Positions 17,622-27,274 are shown, numbered from the stretch's first letter. The stretch: DNA of 64,000 bases from Acidimicrobiales bacterium (GCA_029247365.1 JAQWLJ010000032.1:1-64000), one strand, 5' to 3'. A program made the numbers and translations. The notes: generated by a model not told the origin, from the sequence alone.

Positions 17622-19232
17622 TCAAGCGAACGTCACGCCGGGGAAGCCCTCGGCGATCAGCGAGTCGACAAGGCGGTTGTATCGGGGTGCCCCTCCGAAG
17701 TACGCCTGATATCGGATCGTTCCTTCCTGGTGCCCGGCCACGTTCGAGTTGTAGCCGGTGAACCAGCCCTTGCTGTCGCGTATCAACAGTCGCTCCTGAT
17801 ACTTTTTGACCTCGTCGACCCACTCGGCTTCTGCCTCTGCCTCTGCTTCAATGCGCGTGTGGCCATTCGCGTATGCCTGCCTGAGTAGCTCGGCCATCAC
17901 ATCGACGCTGCCTTCGATCGCTCGGGGGAAGTTGGTCGATCCGGAGACGCTCTGCGGGCCGGCCACCATGATCACGTTCGGAAACCCGTGGCTCAGGACG
18001 CCGACGAACGTGCTGGGACTGTCGCGCCACCGGTCGGCGAGTGTTTGCCCGCCGACTCCCTCGATTCGTATCCGGTCATAGGCGCCGGTGATGGCGTCAA
18101 ACCCCGTTGCGTAGACGATCAGGTCAAGGTCGTGGTGGCGTGCAGCCGTCTGGATTCCCGTTGCCGTGACCCGCTCGATCGGATTCTCCTTGACATCAAC
18201 CAGGTGCACGTGGGGACGGTTGTAGGCCTCGAAGTAGCCACTCTCGAGTGGAAGCCGCTGAAGCGCGAATCCATGGTCACGCGGGATGAGCTTCTCGGCC
18301 GTCTCCGGGTCGTCGACACGGGCGCGGATCCGGTCTGCGATGTAGTCGGATAGTTCCTGATTGGCCTTCTCGTCGAAGTAGATCTCGGCGTAATTGGCTC
18401 CGGTGATCGCGAAACCGGGTTCCTGGTAGAGCTCGTCCCACAACGTGCGGCGCTCCTCAGGGGTGTCGTCCCAAAATCCCCATCTCGGCACGTGTTCGAA
18501 ACCGCCTGGCGTCGCTGCACAGTTTGCGAAAATCGTGTCGTAGCGAGAGCGGATATCGGCCATCTCCTCCTCACTGATCAGCCGATTGTTAAGAGGCGAG
18601 CTCCAGTTGGGTCGCCGCTGAAACACCGTGAGGTCTCCGACCTTGTCGCAAATTGCCCCAATGATCTGGATTGCGGTGGCACCGGTGCCCACGATCCCCA
18701 CCTGCTTCCCCGAGAGATCGACCGGCTCGTCGGGCCAACTATGGGTGTGCCACCAGTCGCCTTCGAATTCGTCACGACCCTCGAAGTCCGGCACGGTCGG
18801 CATTGACAGTGGACCGATGCTCGGGACCACGAAACGGCTAACGAACACTGTGCCATCAACGAGGCGCAGCCGCCAGACATGAGCGTCGTCGTCCCACACC
18901 ATCCGCTCGACGCGGGAATCGAAGCGCATGTGCCGCCGCAGGTCGAACGTGTCGGCGACAAAGTTCAAATAGCGGAGATTTTCGGGCTGGCCGGAGAACA
19001 ACTCCTTCCAGTGCCACGCGTCGAGAATCTCCTGAGACCACGAGTACCCGTAGGTATAGCTCTCGGAGTCGAAGCGACATCCGGGGTAGCGGTTGCGGTA
19101 CCACGTTCCCCCCAAGTCGGCGTCGGCTTCGAGCACGATGGCGTCGAGCCCAAGGTCGGTGAGGCGTTTGATCCCGTAGATCCCAGAGACACCGGCGCCG
19201 AGGATGACTGCGTCGTGTACGTGCTCGCTCAC
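17622..19232 (-). CDS. Baeyer-Villiger-type flavin monooxygenase
   Basis: NADPH- and FAD-dependent monooxygenase that inserts oxygen next to a ketone, 536 residues. The FAD Rossmann motif GAGVSG is at 12-17 and the NADPH Rossmann motif GTGATA at 182-187. Between them is the type I Baeyer-Villiger fingerprint FEGDWWHTHSWP (156-167, pattern FxGxxxHxxxW). A short EAEAEAEAE run near residue 480 comes from a repeated GAGGCA-type codon tract. The GTG start at 19232 has TAAGGT ending 8 nt upstream. It diverges from a cytochrome P450, so alcohol or alkane hydroxylation followed by ketone cleavage is a reasonable pathway guess. The D-aminoacylase-like gene follows 2 nt after it. Confidence 0.92.
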   Translation of the reverse strand: MSEHVHDAVILGAGVSGIYGIKRLTDLGLDAIVLEADADLGGTWYRNRYPGCRFDSESYTYGYSWSQEILDAWHWKELFSGQPENLRYLNFVADTFDLRRHMRFDSRVERMVWDDDAHVWRLRLVDGTVFVSRFVVPSIGPLSMPTVPDFEGRDEFEGDWWHTHSWPDEPVDLSGKQVGIVGTGATAIQIIGAICDKVGDLTVFQRRPNWSSPLNNRLISEEEMADIRSRYDTIFANCAATPGGFEHVPRWGFWDDTPEERRTLWDELYQEPGFAITGANYAEIYFDEKANQELSDYIADRIRARVDDPETAEKLIPRDHGFALQRLPLESGYFEAYNRPHVHLVDVKENPIERVTATGIQTAARHHDLDLIVYATGFDAITGAYDRIRIEGVGGQTLADRWRDSPSTFVGVLSHGFPNVIMVAGPQSVSGSTNFPRAIEGSVDVMAELLRQAYANGHTRIEAEAEAEAEWVDEVKKYQERLLIRDSKGWFTGYNSNVAGHQEGTIRYQAYFGGAPRYNRLVDSLIAEGFPGVTFA

Positions 19233-19300
19233 GAGGCCCGACCTTAGATCGCAGCAAACAGCTGCAAGGCATTCACGCGTTTGGACTTCCGTGCGAAAGA

Positions 19301-20632
19301 ATGGAACCTATGAGCGATACCACGACCGAACGCGGCGACGTCCTCCCCGTCATCCAGCGCACGCCCGAGACCGAGATGGTCGAGAAGGGTGCCAATGTCG
19401 GCGCGGCCTCCGACCTCGCGCTCGCCGACATCAACCCCCTCAATGCGCACCTGTTCCGAGAAAACCGGTTCCAGGATCATTTCGCCCGGCTGCGAGCCGA
19501 AGACCCGGTCCATTTCAACGAGCTCGAAACCTCGGGCCGGTACTGGTCGGTCACCAAGTATGACGACGTACGTGCGGTCGACGGCGACCACAAGACCTTC
19601 TCGTCGGCATCGGGCATCACGCTCGGCCTCGATCCCAACCGAATGCGAGAGGAGAACGACCCCGGGATCATGTCCTTCATCGCTATGGATCCCCCGACCC
19701 ATACCGATCAGCGGAAAACCGTCCGCGCGGTGTCGGCGCCCAGCAGCCTCCGCAACCTCGAGCCCACGATTCGTGAACGCACGATCAACGTCCTCGACTC
19801 CCTCCCCGACGGGGAGACGTTCGACTGGGTCGACACGGTATCGATCGAGCTCACCACGCTTTTGCTCGCCTCCCTTTTCGACTTTCCCCTCGAGGATCGC
19901 CGCAAGCTCACCCTCTGGTCCGACATCACCTTCGCCGTGCCGCAGCCCGGCGGGATCATCGAGACGGTGGAAGAGCGCCGAGACCACTTCATGGAGATGG
20001 TCGCCTACTTCGATCGGCTCTGGGCCGAGCGGCGAGGCGGCGACGGATTCGATCTCGTCACGATGCTCGCGAACGGTGAATCGACCAAAGAAATACCGAC
20101 CTTCAAGCACCTAGGCAACCTGCTGCTGTTGATCGTCGGCGGCAACGACACCACCCGCAACACGATGTCAGGCAGCGTCTTTGGCCTCAACCAGTTCCCC
20201 GATCAGTACGACAAACTCAAAGCCAATCCTGAGCTCGTCGCCAACATGGTCCCCGAAATCATCCGCTGGCAGACCCCGCTGTCATACATGCGCCGCACGG
20301 CCACGCGCGACACCGAACTGGGCGACAAGCAGATTCTCGAAGGGGACCAGGTGCTGATGTGGTACGTGTCGGCCAACGCCGATGAAGACGTGTTCGAAGA
20401 CGCCGAGCGCCTCAATATCGAGCGCCACAACGCCGACCGCCATCTCTCATTCGGCTACGGCATCCATTTCTGCATGGGCAGCCGACTCGCCGAACTGCAG
20501 CTCCGTGTGCTGTGGGAGGAGATCCTCAACCGCTTCGAGCACGTGGAGGTCGTCGGCAAGGAAGAGCGCACGCTGTCGTCGTTCGTCCACGGCTACACCC
20601 ACCTTCCAGTGCAGGTGCATCGCAAGAAGTAG
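19301..20632 (+). CDS. Cytochrome P450
   Basis: Soluble bacterial P450, 443 residues from ATG 19301 (ATG 19310 is equally possible). The I-helix oxygen-activation motif GGNDTT is at 280-285, ExxR is Glu319-Arg322, and the haem loop FGYGIHFCMG gives thiolate Cys391. The N-terminal region IAMDPPTHTDQR is the usual B-helix entry. The overall pattern, including RHLSFGYGIHFCMG and the LLIVGGNDTTRN I-helix, resembles actinobacterial CYP families that hydroxylate long alkyl chains or sterol side chains. Needed ferredoxin partners are not in the window. It diverges from the Baeyer-Villiger enzyme across 68 nt. Confidence 0.92.
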   Translation: MEPMSDTTTERGDVLPVIQRTPETEMVEKGANVGAASDLALADINPLNAHLFRENRFQDHFARLRAEDPVHFNELETSGRYWSVTKYDDVRAVDGDHKTFSSASGITLGLDPNRMREENDPGIMSFIAMDPPTHTDQRKTVRAVSAPSSLRNLEPTIRERTINVLDSLPDGETFDWVDTVSIELTTLLLASLFDFPLEDRRKLTLWSDITFAVPQPGGIIETVEERRDHFMEMVAYFDRLWAERRGGDGFDLVTMLANGESTKEIPTFKHLGNLLLLIVGGNDTTRNTMSGSVFGLNQFPDQYDKLKANPELVANMVPEIIRWQTPLSYMRRTATRDTELGDKQILEGDQVLMWYVSANADEDVFEDAERLNIERHNADRHLSFGYGIHFCMGSRLAELQLRVLWEEILNRFEHVEVVGKEERTLSSFVHGYTHLPVQVHRKK

Positions 20633-20803
20633 GCCAATGTCGCCAACATGATCGAGGCGATGACGACTGAGGCAGTGCCGCCCCTGAACGACTGATTGCG
20701 TCGCCAACATGAGACCCAGCGGCGCGTGCCGAGAGCAGGACCGAGCAGTCCTCGCGCCGGCCGAATCGGTGCGGCGCCGACCCATCGTGTAGCAACGGCA
20801 GCG

Positions 20804-22036
20804 ATGCCGTCACCCATCACGTGGATCCGCGGGAACCAAGAACTCATCGTCTTGTGCAGTGCGACCTTCCTCGTGATGGCCGGCCAAGGCGTGGTGTCGC
20901 CGATCCTCCCGCTCTACGCCAGCGACTTCGGCGTGAGCGCCACGATGGTTGGCCTCACGCTCACCGTCTTCGCGTTCGCCCGGCTCATCCTCAACGTGCC
21001 GGCCGGACTCATCGCCGACCGCTACGGACGGCGAGTCCTGCTTGTGGGCGGGCCGCTCCTCACTGCAGTCGGCATGTTTGGGTCGGGTCAGGCCGACACC
21101 ATTTGGGTCTTGCTCGCATGGCGGTTCGTAGCTGGGGCGGGATCGGCGTTCTACATGTCGGGCGCCATGACCTATCTCATCGATATCGCGCCACCCGAGA
21201 AACGAACTCGCTACGTCGCGACCAACCAGTGGGCACTCAGTGTCGGCGTCGCACTCGGGCCTGGGGTCGGCGGGATGATCGCCGACGCCTACAACCTGAG
21301 CACGCCGTTCACGGTCGTAGCGGTGCTAGCCGTGCTCACCGCGATCTACGCCGCGATGCGCCTCCCCGAGACGCGCGAGCGTGCGCTCGAGGAACAGGCT
21401 GCGGCAGCACAGAACGCGCCCCCGGTAAGCACGTGGTCATTCGTTCGGAGTGCACCCTTCTTGCTGATCGCGTTGTCGACGATGACCATCTTCATGACTC
21501 GGGCCGGCGCGCGCGGCACGATGATGCCATTGCACGCAAGCGAGGCCCTCGACTGGGGGCCGGCCGAAGTCGGGCTTGTGTTCACGCTCACCGGCCTCAT
21601 CACGCTGACAACGCTCATGCCGGCGGCGTGGGCCGCCGATCACATCGGTCGTCGAAACGTGATCCTCTTCTCCGGGGTTTTCGCAGGGCTGGGCGCGCTC
21701 CTCGCCGGTTCGATCGCAACCCCAGCGGGTTTCGTCATGGGCAACATCATCATGTCGCTTGGCACCGGCACCGCCGGGCCCGCCCCGGCTGCTTATGTCG
21801 CAGACATTGCGCCGCCGGGTCGACGGGGACTGGCGATTGCCATGTATCGCTCAGCGGGCGACATCGGGTTCCTGGCTGCTCCCCCACTGCTCGGCCTGTT
21901 GAGTGAGATGACCTCGATCCGCTTCACCCTCGGCGTCGGTGGCGCGCTTGCGGCGGTAGGCGGTGCCGTGTTCTTCTTCGGCTCGCTGGGCGACGACCGT
22001 GCGGGCCGCAGCCCCCTCGTCGCGCCCGCAGGCTGA
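20804..22036 (+). CDS. MFS transporter (drug-efflux type)
   Basis: Twelve-helix major facilitator, 410 residues from ATG 20804, which is preferred over a longer frame whose first 36 residues are Arg/Pro-rich and lie in intergenic DNA. The loop 2-3 motif GLIADRYGRRVLL and the second-half equivalent AADHIGRRNVIL are clear. The first helix FLVMAGQGVVSPILPLYASDFG is typical of multidrug or sugar efflux members. Gly/Ala-rich helix 5 residues (ALGPGVGG) match the antiporter motif C, favouring export. Upstream lies a 170-nt spacer with a 13-nt direct repeat. Confidence 0.88.
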   Translation: MPSPITWIRGNQELIVLCSATFLVMAGQGVVSPILPLYASDFGVSATMVGLTLTVFAFARLILNVPAGLIADRYGRRVLLVGGPLLTAVGMFGSGQADTIWVLLAWRFVAGAGSAFYMSGAMTYLIDIAPPEKRTRYVATNQWALSVGVALGPGVGGMIADAYNLSTPFTVVAVLAVLTAIYAAMRLPETRERALEEQAAAAQNAPPVSTWSFVRSAPFLLIALSTMTIFMTRAGARGTMMPLHASEALDWGPAEVGLVFTLTGLITLTTLMPAAWAADHIGRRNVILFSGVFAGLGALLAGSIATPAGFVMGNIIMSLGTGTAGPAPAAYVADIAPPGRRGLAIAMYRSAGDIGFLAAPPLLGLLSEMTSIRFTLGVGGALAAVGGAVFFFGSLGDDRAGRSPLVAPAG

Positions 22037-22087
22037 GGGCCCGATGCACCGGCGCCGATATCAACGTGCTCCGGTAAGGTCGCGCCG

Positions 22088-22747
22088 ATGAAGCGTCAAG
22101 CGAAAGCCGACCGCATCGGCGAGATCCTCGACGACCTCTACCCGAAGCCGCCCATCCCCCTTGACCACACCGACCCGTACACGCTGCTCGTTGCGGTCGC
22201 CCTATCTGCGCAGACGACCGACAAGAAGGTCAACCAGGTCACACCAGCGCTGTTCGCCGCAGCCAGCAGCCCCGAGGAGATGGCGACCCTCCCGCCTGAC
22301 GAAATCCTCGGATACATCAAAGAGGTCGGGCTCGCGCCGACGAAGGCCCGGAACCTGTCGACGATGGCGCACCAGATTCTCGACGGCCCTGGTGAAGTCA
22401 TTCCCGACTGGGAGTTCCTCGAGTCGCTCGCTGGGGTGGGGCACAAGACGGCGAGTGTCGTGATGGCGCAGTCGTTCGGCGTGCCGTCATTCCCCGTCGA
22501 CACACACATCCACCGCCTGGCCTCGCGATGGGGGCTCTCGGCGGCCAAAAACGTTGAGCAGACCGAGCGCGACCTCAAGGCGGTGTTCCCCAAAGACACC
22601 TGGAATCGCCGCCATCTCCAAATCATCTTCTTCGGTCGCGACTACTGCCCCGCCCGACGACACGACCTTGCCGGGTGCGAGATCTGCTCGTGGTCGGCGA
22701 CGAAGCGACGCATAGCCGACGAAGCAAAGCCGGCCAACAGGACGTAA
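22088..22747 (+). CDS. nth: Endonuclease III, DNA glycosylase/AP lyase
   Basis: Base-excision repair enzyme removing oxidised pyrimidines, 219 residues. The helix-hairpin-helix LESLAGVGHKTA contains catalytic Lys120, and Asp138 in VDTHIHRLA is the second catalytic residue. The N-terminal LSAQTTDKKVN is the family opening. The C-terminal cluster region keeps only Cys187, Cys197 and Cys200 (DYCPARRHDLAGCEIC), with no fourth cysteine and altered spacing compared with the C-x6-C-x2-C-x5-C of Escherichia coli Nth. The iron-sulfur cluster is therefore probably lost. The ATG at 22088 lies 7 nt after TAAGGT. Confidence 0.93.
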   Translation: MKRQAKADRIGEILDDLYPKPPIPLDHTDPYTLLVAVALSAQTTDKKVNQVTPALFAAASSPEEMATLPPDEILGYIKEVGLAPTKARNLSTMAHQILDGPGEVIPDWEFLESLAGVGHKTASVVMAQSFGVPSFPVDTHIHRLASRWGLSAAKNVEQTERDLKAVFPKDTWNRRHLQIIFFGRDYCPARRHDLAGCEICSWSATKRRIADEAKPANRT

Positions 22748-22992
22748 CCGCCGTCAGGACCGTCTCGCCGACAAAGCGACGATCAGCCGTCGTATTGGAC
22801 CGATCGCTCTCCAGGGCCACGTCGGTCTGCGAACCCGGCCTGCCGAGATGCCGTTTCGCTGAGTCGACGACACCCAGCCCGGGCCAGCCTCTTTGGTGTG
22901 GTCACATCGTCACAATCCAGCTTCGAGTCGTCCCGCCTCACAGCGACCCTGGCGCCAAGCAGGGCCACCCGGTAAAGGCAGTTCGACCTCGC

Positions 22993-25900
22993 TCAGCGGC
23001 GATCAGCCGACGGGACCAACCGACTCGGGTGGGTAGCGATGCGAGTGGCATGCTCGATCCACTCGCACACGTAGCGACGGGTGTCGCGTGGGTCGATCAA
23101 TTCCTCGACCTCGAACCGGTTGAGTGGACCCATTGGACCGCGGGCGCTCTCGATTCGTCGCATCAGTTCGGCTCGAAACGCCACCGGGTCCTCGGCTTCG
23201 GCCAGCTGCCGCTTGTAGGCGGCTTCGATTCCACCCTCTGGAGGGATCCCGCCCATGTCGGCCGCCGGCCAAATGACCCGCATGTCGGCGTCGGAACGAG
23301 GTGCGGCAAAGTTATTGCCAGCGACACCAAAGCTCCGCCGCAAAATCACCGTGAAGAGCGGCACGGAGATTCGAGCAAAGGCGAGCATCCATTCTGCGCC
23401 CTTCCGGATGGTCCCCTTGATCTCGTGGTCGAGACCGACCGCGAAGCCTGGATTGTCCACCAGGTTCAGCACCGGAATATTGAAGAGGTTGCACAACTCA
23501 AGGTGCCGGGTGATCTTGTCGCAACCATCAGCGGTGAGCGCGCCGCCGTTGACGTGTTGCGAATCCGAGGCAACCACACCGATGACCCGGCCTCGGCAAC
23601 GGGCCAGCCCAACGACCTGATCGGTTCCCCAGTGCGGCCCAATCTCGAAGAATGAGCCAAGGTCCACAATGAGCCCGATGGTGCGCCGCACGTCGAAGGT
23701 GGTGGTTCGGCTCCGCGGGACCAGGGCAAGCAGTTCATCGACCCGGTCGACACCTCGATCGGATACCGGCTCGACCGGGGCGGGCTCGTAGACACTCGTC
23801 GGCAGGTACGACAGAAAGCGCCGTGTCTGAGCAGCTGCATCGTCCTCGTCTTCGGCGAGATTGTCGACCGAGCCGTTCCGGCAGTGGATGTGCCAGCCGC
23901 CGAGCTCCTCCTTCGTGATGTCTTGGCCAGTGGCCTGAACCACAACTGGTGGGCCCGCCACGAACAGTTGCGCTGTCTCGCGCAACATCACTGAAAAGTG
24001 GCCGAGCACCGCCTTTGCGGCGCCCAACCCAACCACACTGCCGAGGAGCATGTTGACGACCGGCACCGTGTCGAGTTGCTTGGCATACATCGACGAGCCG
24101 AGATGCGACGGCAGAAAGGACCCTCCCGGTCCGGTGACCCGCGGCTTGCCGGCGTCGATCGCCCCCGTGCTCTCCTTCGCCGTGCTCGTCCCCGACGTCT
24201 GCTGCGCCGGAACCATCGACGCGACACTGCCGCCGCCGGACGACCCGTCAAGCAGACGGACCGACGGCATGCGGAGGTTGAGCGACAGTCGGTCGAGGTA
24301 GATCGCCTTTGAACCGATCGAGCCGTCGGAATGTCCGCCTCGCGACGTGAAGTCGTCGGCGCACACGATGCTCGCGCGGCCCTCCATCGTGCCCTGACCA
24401 CCAACATGGTTCGATGGCGTAAACGCCGCCACGTTTCCATCGTCGTCATAGCTGCTGAACCCGGCGAGGCTGCCGATCTCGCGGAATGATCCCTCGTCGA
24501 GCAGGAGGTCAATCCTCTCGCGACAGGTCAACTTGTTACGGCTCCGCTGACGAACCACGCCGGGATCGCTTGAACCGGAGGCCAGTCGCTCGTGAGCAAG
24601 GCTTCGCAGTTCGTCAGCCTGGGCCAGATCCGGCGCCCATCCTTTGCCGTTGCGCGTTGTTCCTTCACCAGCACCACTTCCTTCGCCAGGCTCGATCAAG
24701 GCGATCACTTCGTCCTGGTGGACGACGTCTCCGGCCGTGAGGGGAAGCAGATCGACAACCGAGCCCGAGCACGGTGCGCTCAGCACCGTCTCCATCTTCA
24801 TCGCCGAACAGACCACGATCGCCTGGCCCTCATCGACGCGGTCGCCGCTGGCGACAAGGATTTCGACGACCGTCGATCCAACCGGGCTCACCACCGCAGC
24901 GACGCTGCCATCGGCAACAAGCCGCTGCGCAAACACCGGCCCTCCGCCTGCCGTCGAGTCCCTCGCCTCGCGGAACAGTTCGAGCGCCGCCGACCCGTAG
25001 GCACCGTCAGTAGTCGGCGACCCGTCGATCAGGGTCGTGCGGGCGTCACCGCCGCGCACCCGATCGTCAGCCAGCAGCGACACAAGCTGACCAAGATTGG
25101 TGGCAACACCATCGATCTGGAACTCTCCGAGGGCGCGGTCGAGCCGGTCCAGCGCGGCACCGTGCCACGCTGCCGATGCGACCACCTTTGCGATGAGCGG
25201 ATCGAAAACGGCCGACACCTCAAATCCCGCATACGCAAATCCATCGACGCGGATCCCGGGGCCTGAGGGCTCTCGGTAGCCAGCGATGCGGCCTGCCGAT
25301 GCCAAGACCACACGTGCCTGCACAGCCGTACCCCGAGGGGGGCCGATGTCAACGAGTCCCGCCTCGGCAAGCGTCGCGCCAGCAGCGATCAACAGCTGGC
25401 TCTGCACAAGATCTCGGCCAATGATCTCCTCAGTGACTGTGTGCTCTACCTGTATCCGAGGGTTTGCCTCAATGAACCAGTGCATCCCCGCAACCGGATC
25501 CACCAGGAACTCAACCGTTCCGGCATTGGCGTATTTACCGGCATGGGCAAGGCGTACCGCATCGAGCAGCAGCGCGTCGCGAAGGACCGGATCGAGCGAC
25601 GGGGCCGGCGCGACCTCAATGACCTTCTGGTTTCGCTGCTGCACCGAGCAGTCTCGCTCCCACAGGTGCACGACGGCACCTGCGTGATCGCCAAACACCT
25701 GCACTTCGATGTGGCGGGGGTCGATGATCAGCTTCTCAACCAGCATCGCGCTATCGCCGAACGCCGCCTCGGCTTCTCGGACAGCGCTCTCGAACGCCTC
25801 GGGTAGACCGGCTGTGTCGTCGACCCGTCGCATGCCCCGACCGCCCCCGCCCGCTGCCGCCTTCAGCATCACCGGGTAGCCGATCTCGGAGGCCACGGCC

Positions 25901-26343
25901 AACGCTGCAGCGACGGACTCGACGGCACCGTCGCTGCCGGGAACGATCGAGATGCCTTGATCGGCGGCCAGCGACCGCGCCGCAGCCTTGTCGCCGAACA
26001 ACTCGAGTGCCTCTGTTGATGGGCCCACGAAGGTAATGCCAGCCGCAGCACACGCCCGCGCAAACGGCGCACTCTCGGAGAGAAATCCGTAGCCAGGGTG
26101 AATCGCATCGCAGCCCGTATCAACGGCGGCCGCCACGACCCTCTCGATGTCGAGATAGGCCCCGATCGGTTCGCCCACAAGCTCGATGGCCTGGTCAGTC
26201 ACCCTCGTGTGAAGCGACTGGGCGTCGGCGGTGGAGTAGATGGCGACCGTCTCCGAGCCGAGTTCGGCTGCAGCGCGGGCGATACGAACGGCGATCTCAC
26301 CCCGGTTGGCAATCAGGACACGGCGAAAGGATTCGAGCGGCAC
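22993..26343 (-). CDS. Single-chain acyl-CoA carboxylase (biotin carboxylase-BCCP-carboxyltransferase)
   Basis: Multidomain biotin-dependent carboxylase, 1116 residues. Residues 1-450 are biotin carboxylase (RRVLIANRGEIAVRI, ATP-grasp GGGGRGM at 165-171, EANPRIQVEHTVTE). Residues 480-545 are a biotinyl domain with AMKM at 514-517 (biotin on Lys516). Residues 600-1116 form both halves of a propionyl-CoA-carboxylase-beta-type carboxyltransferase. The order matches the single-chain long-chain acyl-CoA carboxylases known from mycobacteria, rather than the usual two-subunit actinobacterial enzymes. GTG 26343 is chosen because TAGGGT ends 7 nt upstream; an ATG at 26367 would lie upstream of that box. 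It diverges from tesB, so both may serve acyl-CoA metabolism. Confidence 0.9.
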   Translation of the reverse strand: MPLESFRRVLIANRGEIAVRIARAAAELGSETVAIYSTADAQSLHTRVTDQAIELVGEPIGAYLDIERVVAAAVDTGCDAIHPGYGFLSESAPFARACAAAGITFVGPSTEALELFGDKAAARSLAADQGISIVPGSDGAVESVAAALAVASEIGYPVMLKAAAGGGGRGMRRVDDTAGLPEAFESAVREAEAAFGDSAMLVEKLIIDPRHIEVQVFGDHAGAVVHLWERDCSVQQRNQKVIEVAPAPSLDPVLRDALLLDAVRLAHAGKYANAGTVEFLVDPVAGMHWFIEANPRIQVEHTVTEEIIGRDLVQSQLLIAAGATLAEAGLVDIGPPRGTAVQARVVLASAGRIAGYREPSGPGIRVDGFAYAGFEVSAVFDPLIAKVVASAAWHGAALDRLDRALGEFQIDGVATNLGQLVSLLADDRVRGGDARTTLIDGSPTTDGAYGSAALELFREARDSTAGGGPVFAQRLVADGSVAAVVSPVGSTVVEILVASGDRVDEGQAIVVCSAMKMETVLSAPCSGSVVDLLPLTAGDVVHQDEVIALIEPGEGSGAGEGTTRNGKGWAPDLAQADELRSLAHERLASGSSDPGVVRQRSRNKLTCRERIDLLLDEGSFREIGSLAGFSSYDDDGNVAAFTPSNHVGGQGTMEGRASIVCADDFTSRGGHSDGSIGSKAIYLDRLSLNLRMPSVRLLDGSSGGGSVASMVPAQQTSGTSTAKESTGAIDAGKPRVTGPGGSFLPSHLGSSMYAKQLDTVPVVNMLLGSVVGLGAAKAVLGHFSVMLRETAQLFVAGPPVVVQATGQDITKEELGGWHIHCRNGSVDNLAEDEDDAAAQTRRFLSYLPTSVYEPAPVEPVSDRGVDRVDELLALVPRSRTTTFDVRRTIGLIVDLGSFFEIGPHWGTDQVVGLARCRGRVIGVVASDSQHVNGGALTADGCDKITRHLELCNLFNIPVLNLVDNPGFAVGLDHEIKGTIRKGAEWMLAFARISVPLFTVILRRSFGVAGNNFAAPRSDADMRVIWPAADMGGIPPEGGIEAAYKRQLAEAEDPVAFRAELMRRIESARGPMGPLNRFEVEELIDPRDTRRYVCEWIEHATRIATHPSRLVPSADRR

Positions 26344-26350
26344 GGCGGCG

Positions 26351-26417
26351 ACCCTAGTTGCCCCCATCGCCGGGCTCGAAGGGCGCCCATCGCAGGGAGT
26401 CGAGAATTCCGTAGGCT
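26351..26417. promoter_or_regulatory. Divergent leaderless promoters of acyl-CoA carboxylase and tesB
   Basis: Minus-strand TAGGGT (26356-26351) ends 7 nt before GTG 26343, and plus-strand TAGGCT (26412-26417) ends 8 nt before ATG 26426. Both match the TANNNT box found before many starts in this window. No convincing -35 is seen for either. Confidence 0.5.
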
Positions 26418-26425
26418 CCAGCCCC

Positions 26426-27274
26426 ATGCCGGACCAGGTGCAGCGGCTGATCAACCGCCTCGATCTCGACGAAACCTCCCCCGACGAGTACGCCGGGGGC
26501 AGTGGTCCTGGGGGGAAAGGCTTCCGCGAACGCCTCTACGGCGGGCTGGTGGCTGCGCAGGCGTACGTGGCTGCGGCACGCACAACCACAGTTGGTCCCA
26601 TCCATTCCTTGCACCTGTACTTTCTGCGTCCAGGCGAGACCGGTAGGCCCATTCGCTACGAAGTCGACCGAATCAAGGAGGGCCGGAACTTCCAGGTTCG
26701 CGAGGTGCGGGCCTTCCAGGACGACCGCCGGATTTTCCAGATGATGGCAAGCTTCGCCGCCAACCCGGCTGGCGCTGATCACCAGGACGTGATGCCGGCA
26801 GTCGAACCGCCGGACAACCTCCCCAACCGCGACCAGGCCCGCAACCGGCCGGGCTGGGAGGACCAGCCCATCGATATCAGGACCGACGATCCCCGCGGCG
26901 AACGACCGGAGCCCGACCATTGGGTCTGGATGCGACCGATCCATCCGGTCCTGCCCGCTGACCCGATCGTCCACGCAGCGGCGCTGATCTTCGCAACCGA
27001 TCGCGTCTTCATGCGCACGGCAGCACTCCCGCACATCCCTGAACGGGGCGAGTTGGCCGGGGCAAGCCTCGACCACACGATCTGGTTTCACGAGCCCATC
27101 GATTTCAACAACTGGCACCTGCACGCCATGCACAGTCCGGTGGCCCGCTACGAGCGAGGTCTCACCCTCGGCTCTATCTACGCCGCTGACGGCCTTCGCG
27201 TCGCCACCACCGCTCAGGAAGGATCGCTGCGCTTCAACTCCACCGGTGACGGACTCGAGCGATGTCGTGGTTGA
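26426..27274 (+). CDS. tesB: Acyl-CoA thioesterase II
   Basis: Double-hotdog thioesterase releasing free fatty acids from acyl-CoA, 282 residues. MPDQVQRLINRLDLDE opens the protein, followed by the FRERLYGGLVAAQAYVAAART core and IHSLHLYFLRPG, which is highly conserved in TesB. SLDHTIWFHEPIDFNNW and GLTLGSIYAADG with VATTAQEG end the second hotdog. Length agrees with the family (about 285). The start is ATG 26426, 8 nt behind TAGGCT, and a longer frame would overlap the carboxylase gene. The stop codon lies inside an inverted repeat shared with convergent copA. Confidence 0.92.
   Translation: MPDQVQRLINRLDLDETSPDEYAGGSGPGGKGFRERLYGGLVAAQAYVAAARTTTVGPIHSLHLYFLRPGETGRPIRYEVDRIKEGRNFQVREVRAFQDDRRIFQMMASFAANPAGADHQDVMPAVEPPDNLPNRDQARNRPGWEDQPIDIRTDDPRGERPEPDHWVWMRPIHPVLPADPIVHAAALIFATDRVFMRTAALPHIPERGELAGASLDHTIWFHEPIDFNNWHLHAMHSPVARYERGLTLGSIYAADGLRVATTAQEGSLRFNSTGDGLERCRG

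Noticed and set aside
22748..22992. Possible RNA gene or small ORF between nth and the carboxylase
   Set aside because: No tRNA-like arms, no strong hairpin and only short, biased frames; treated as plain intergenic DNA.
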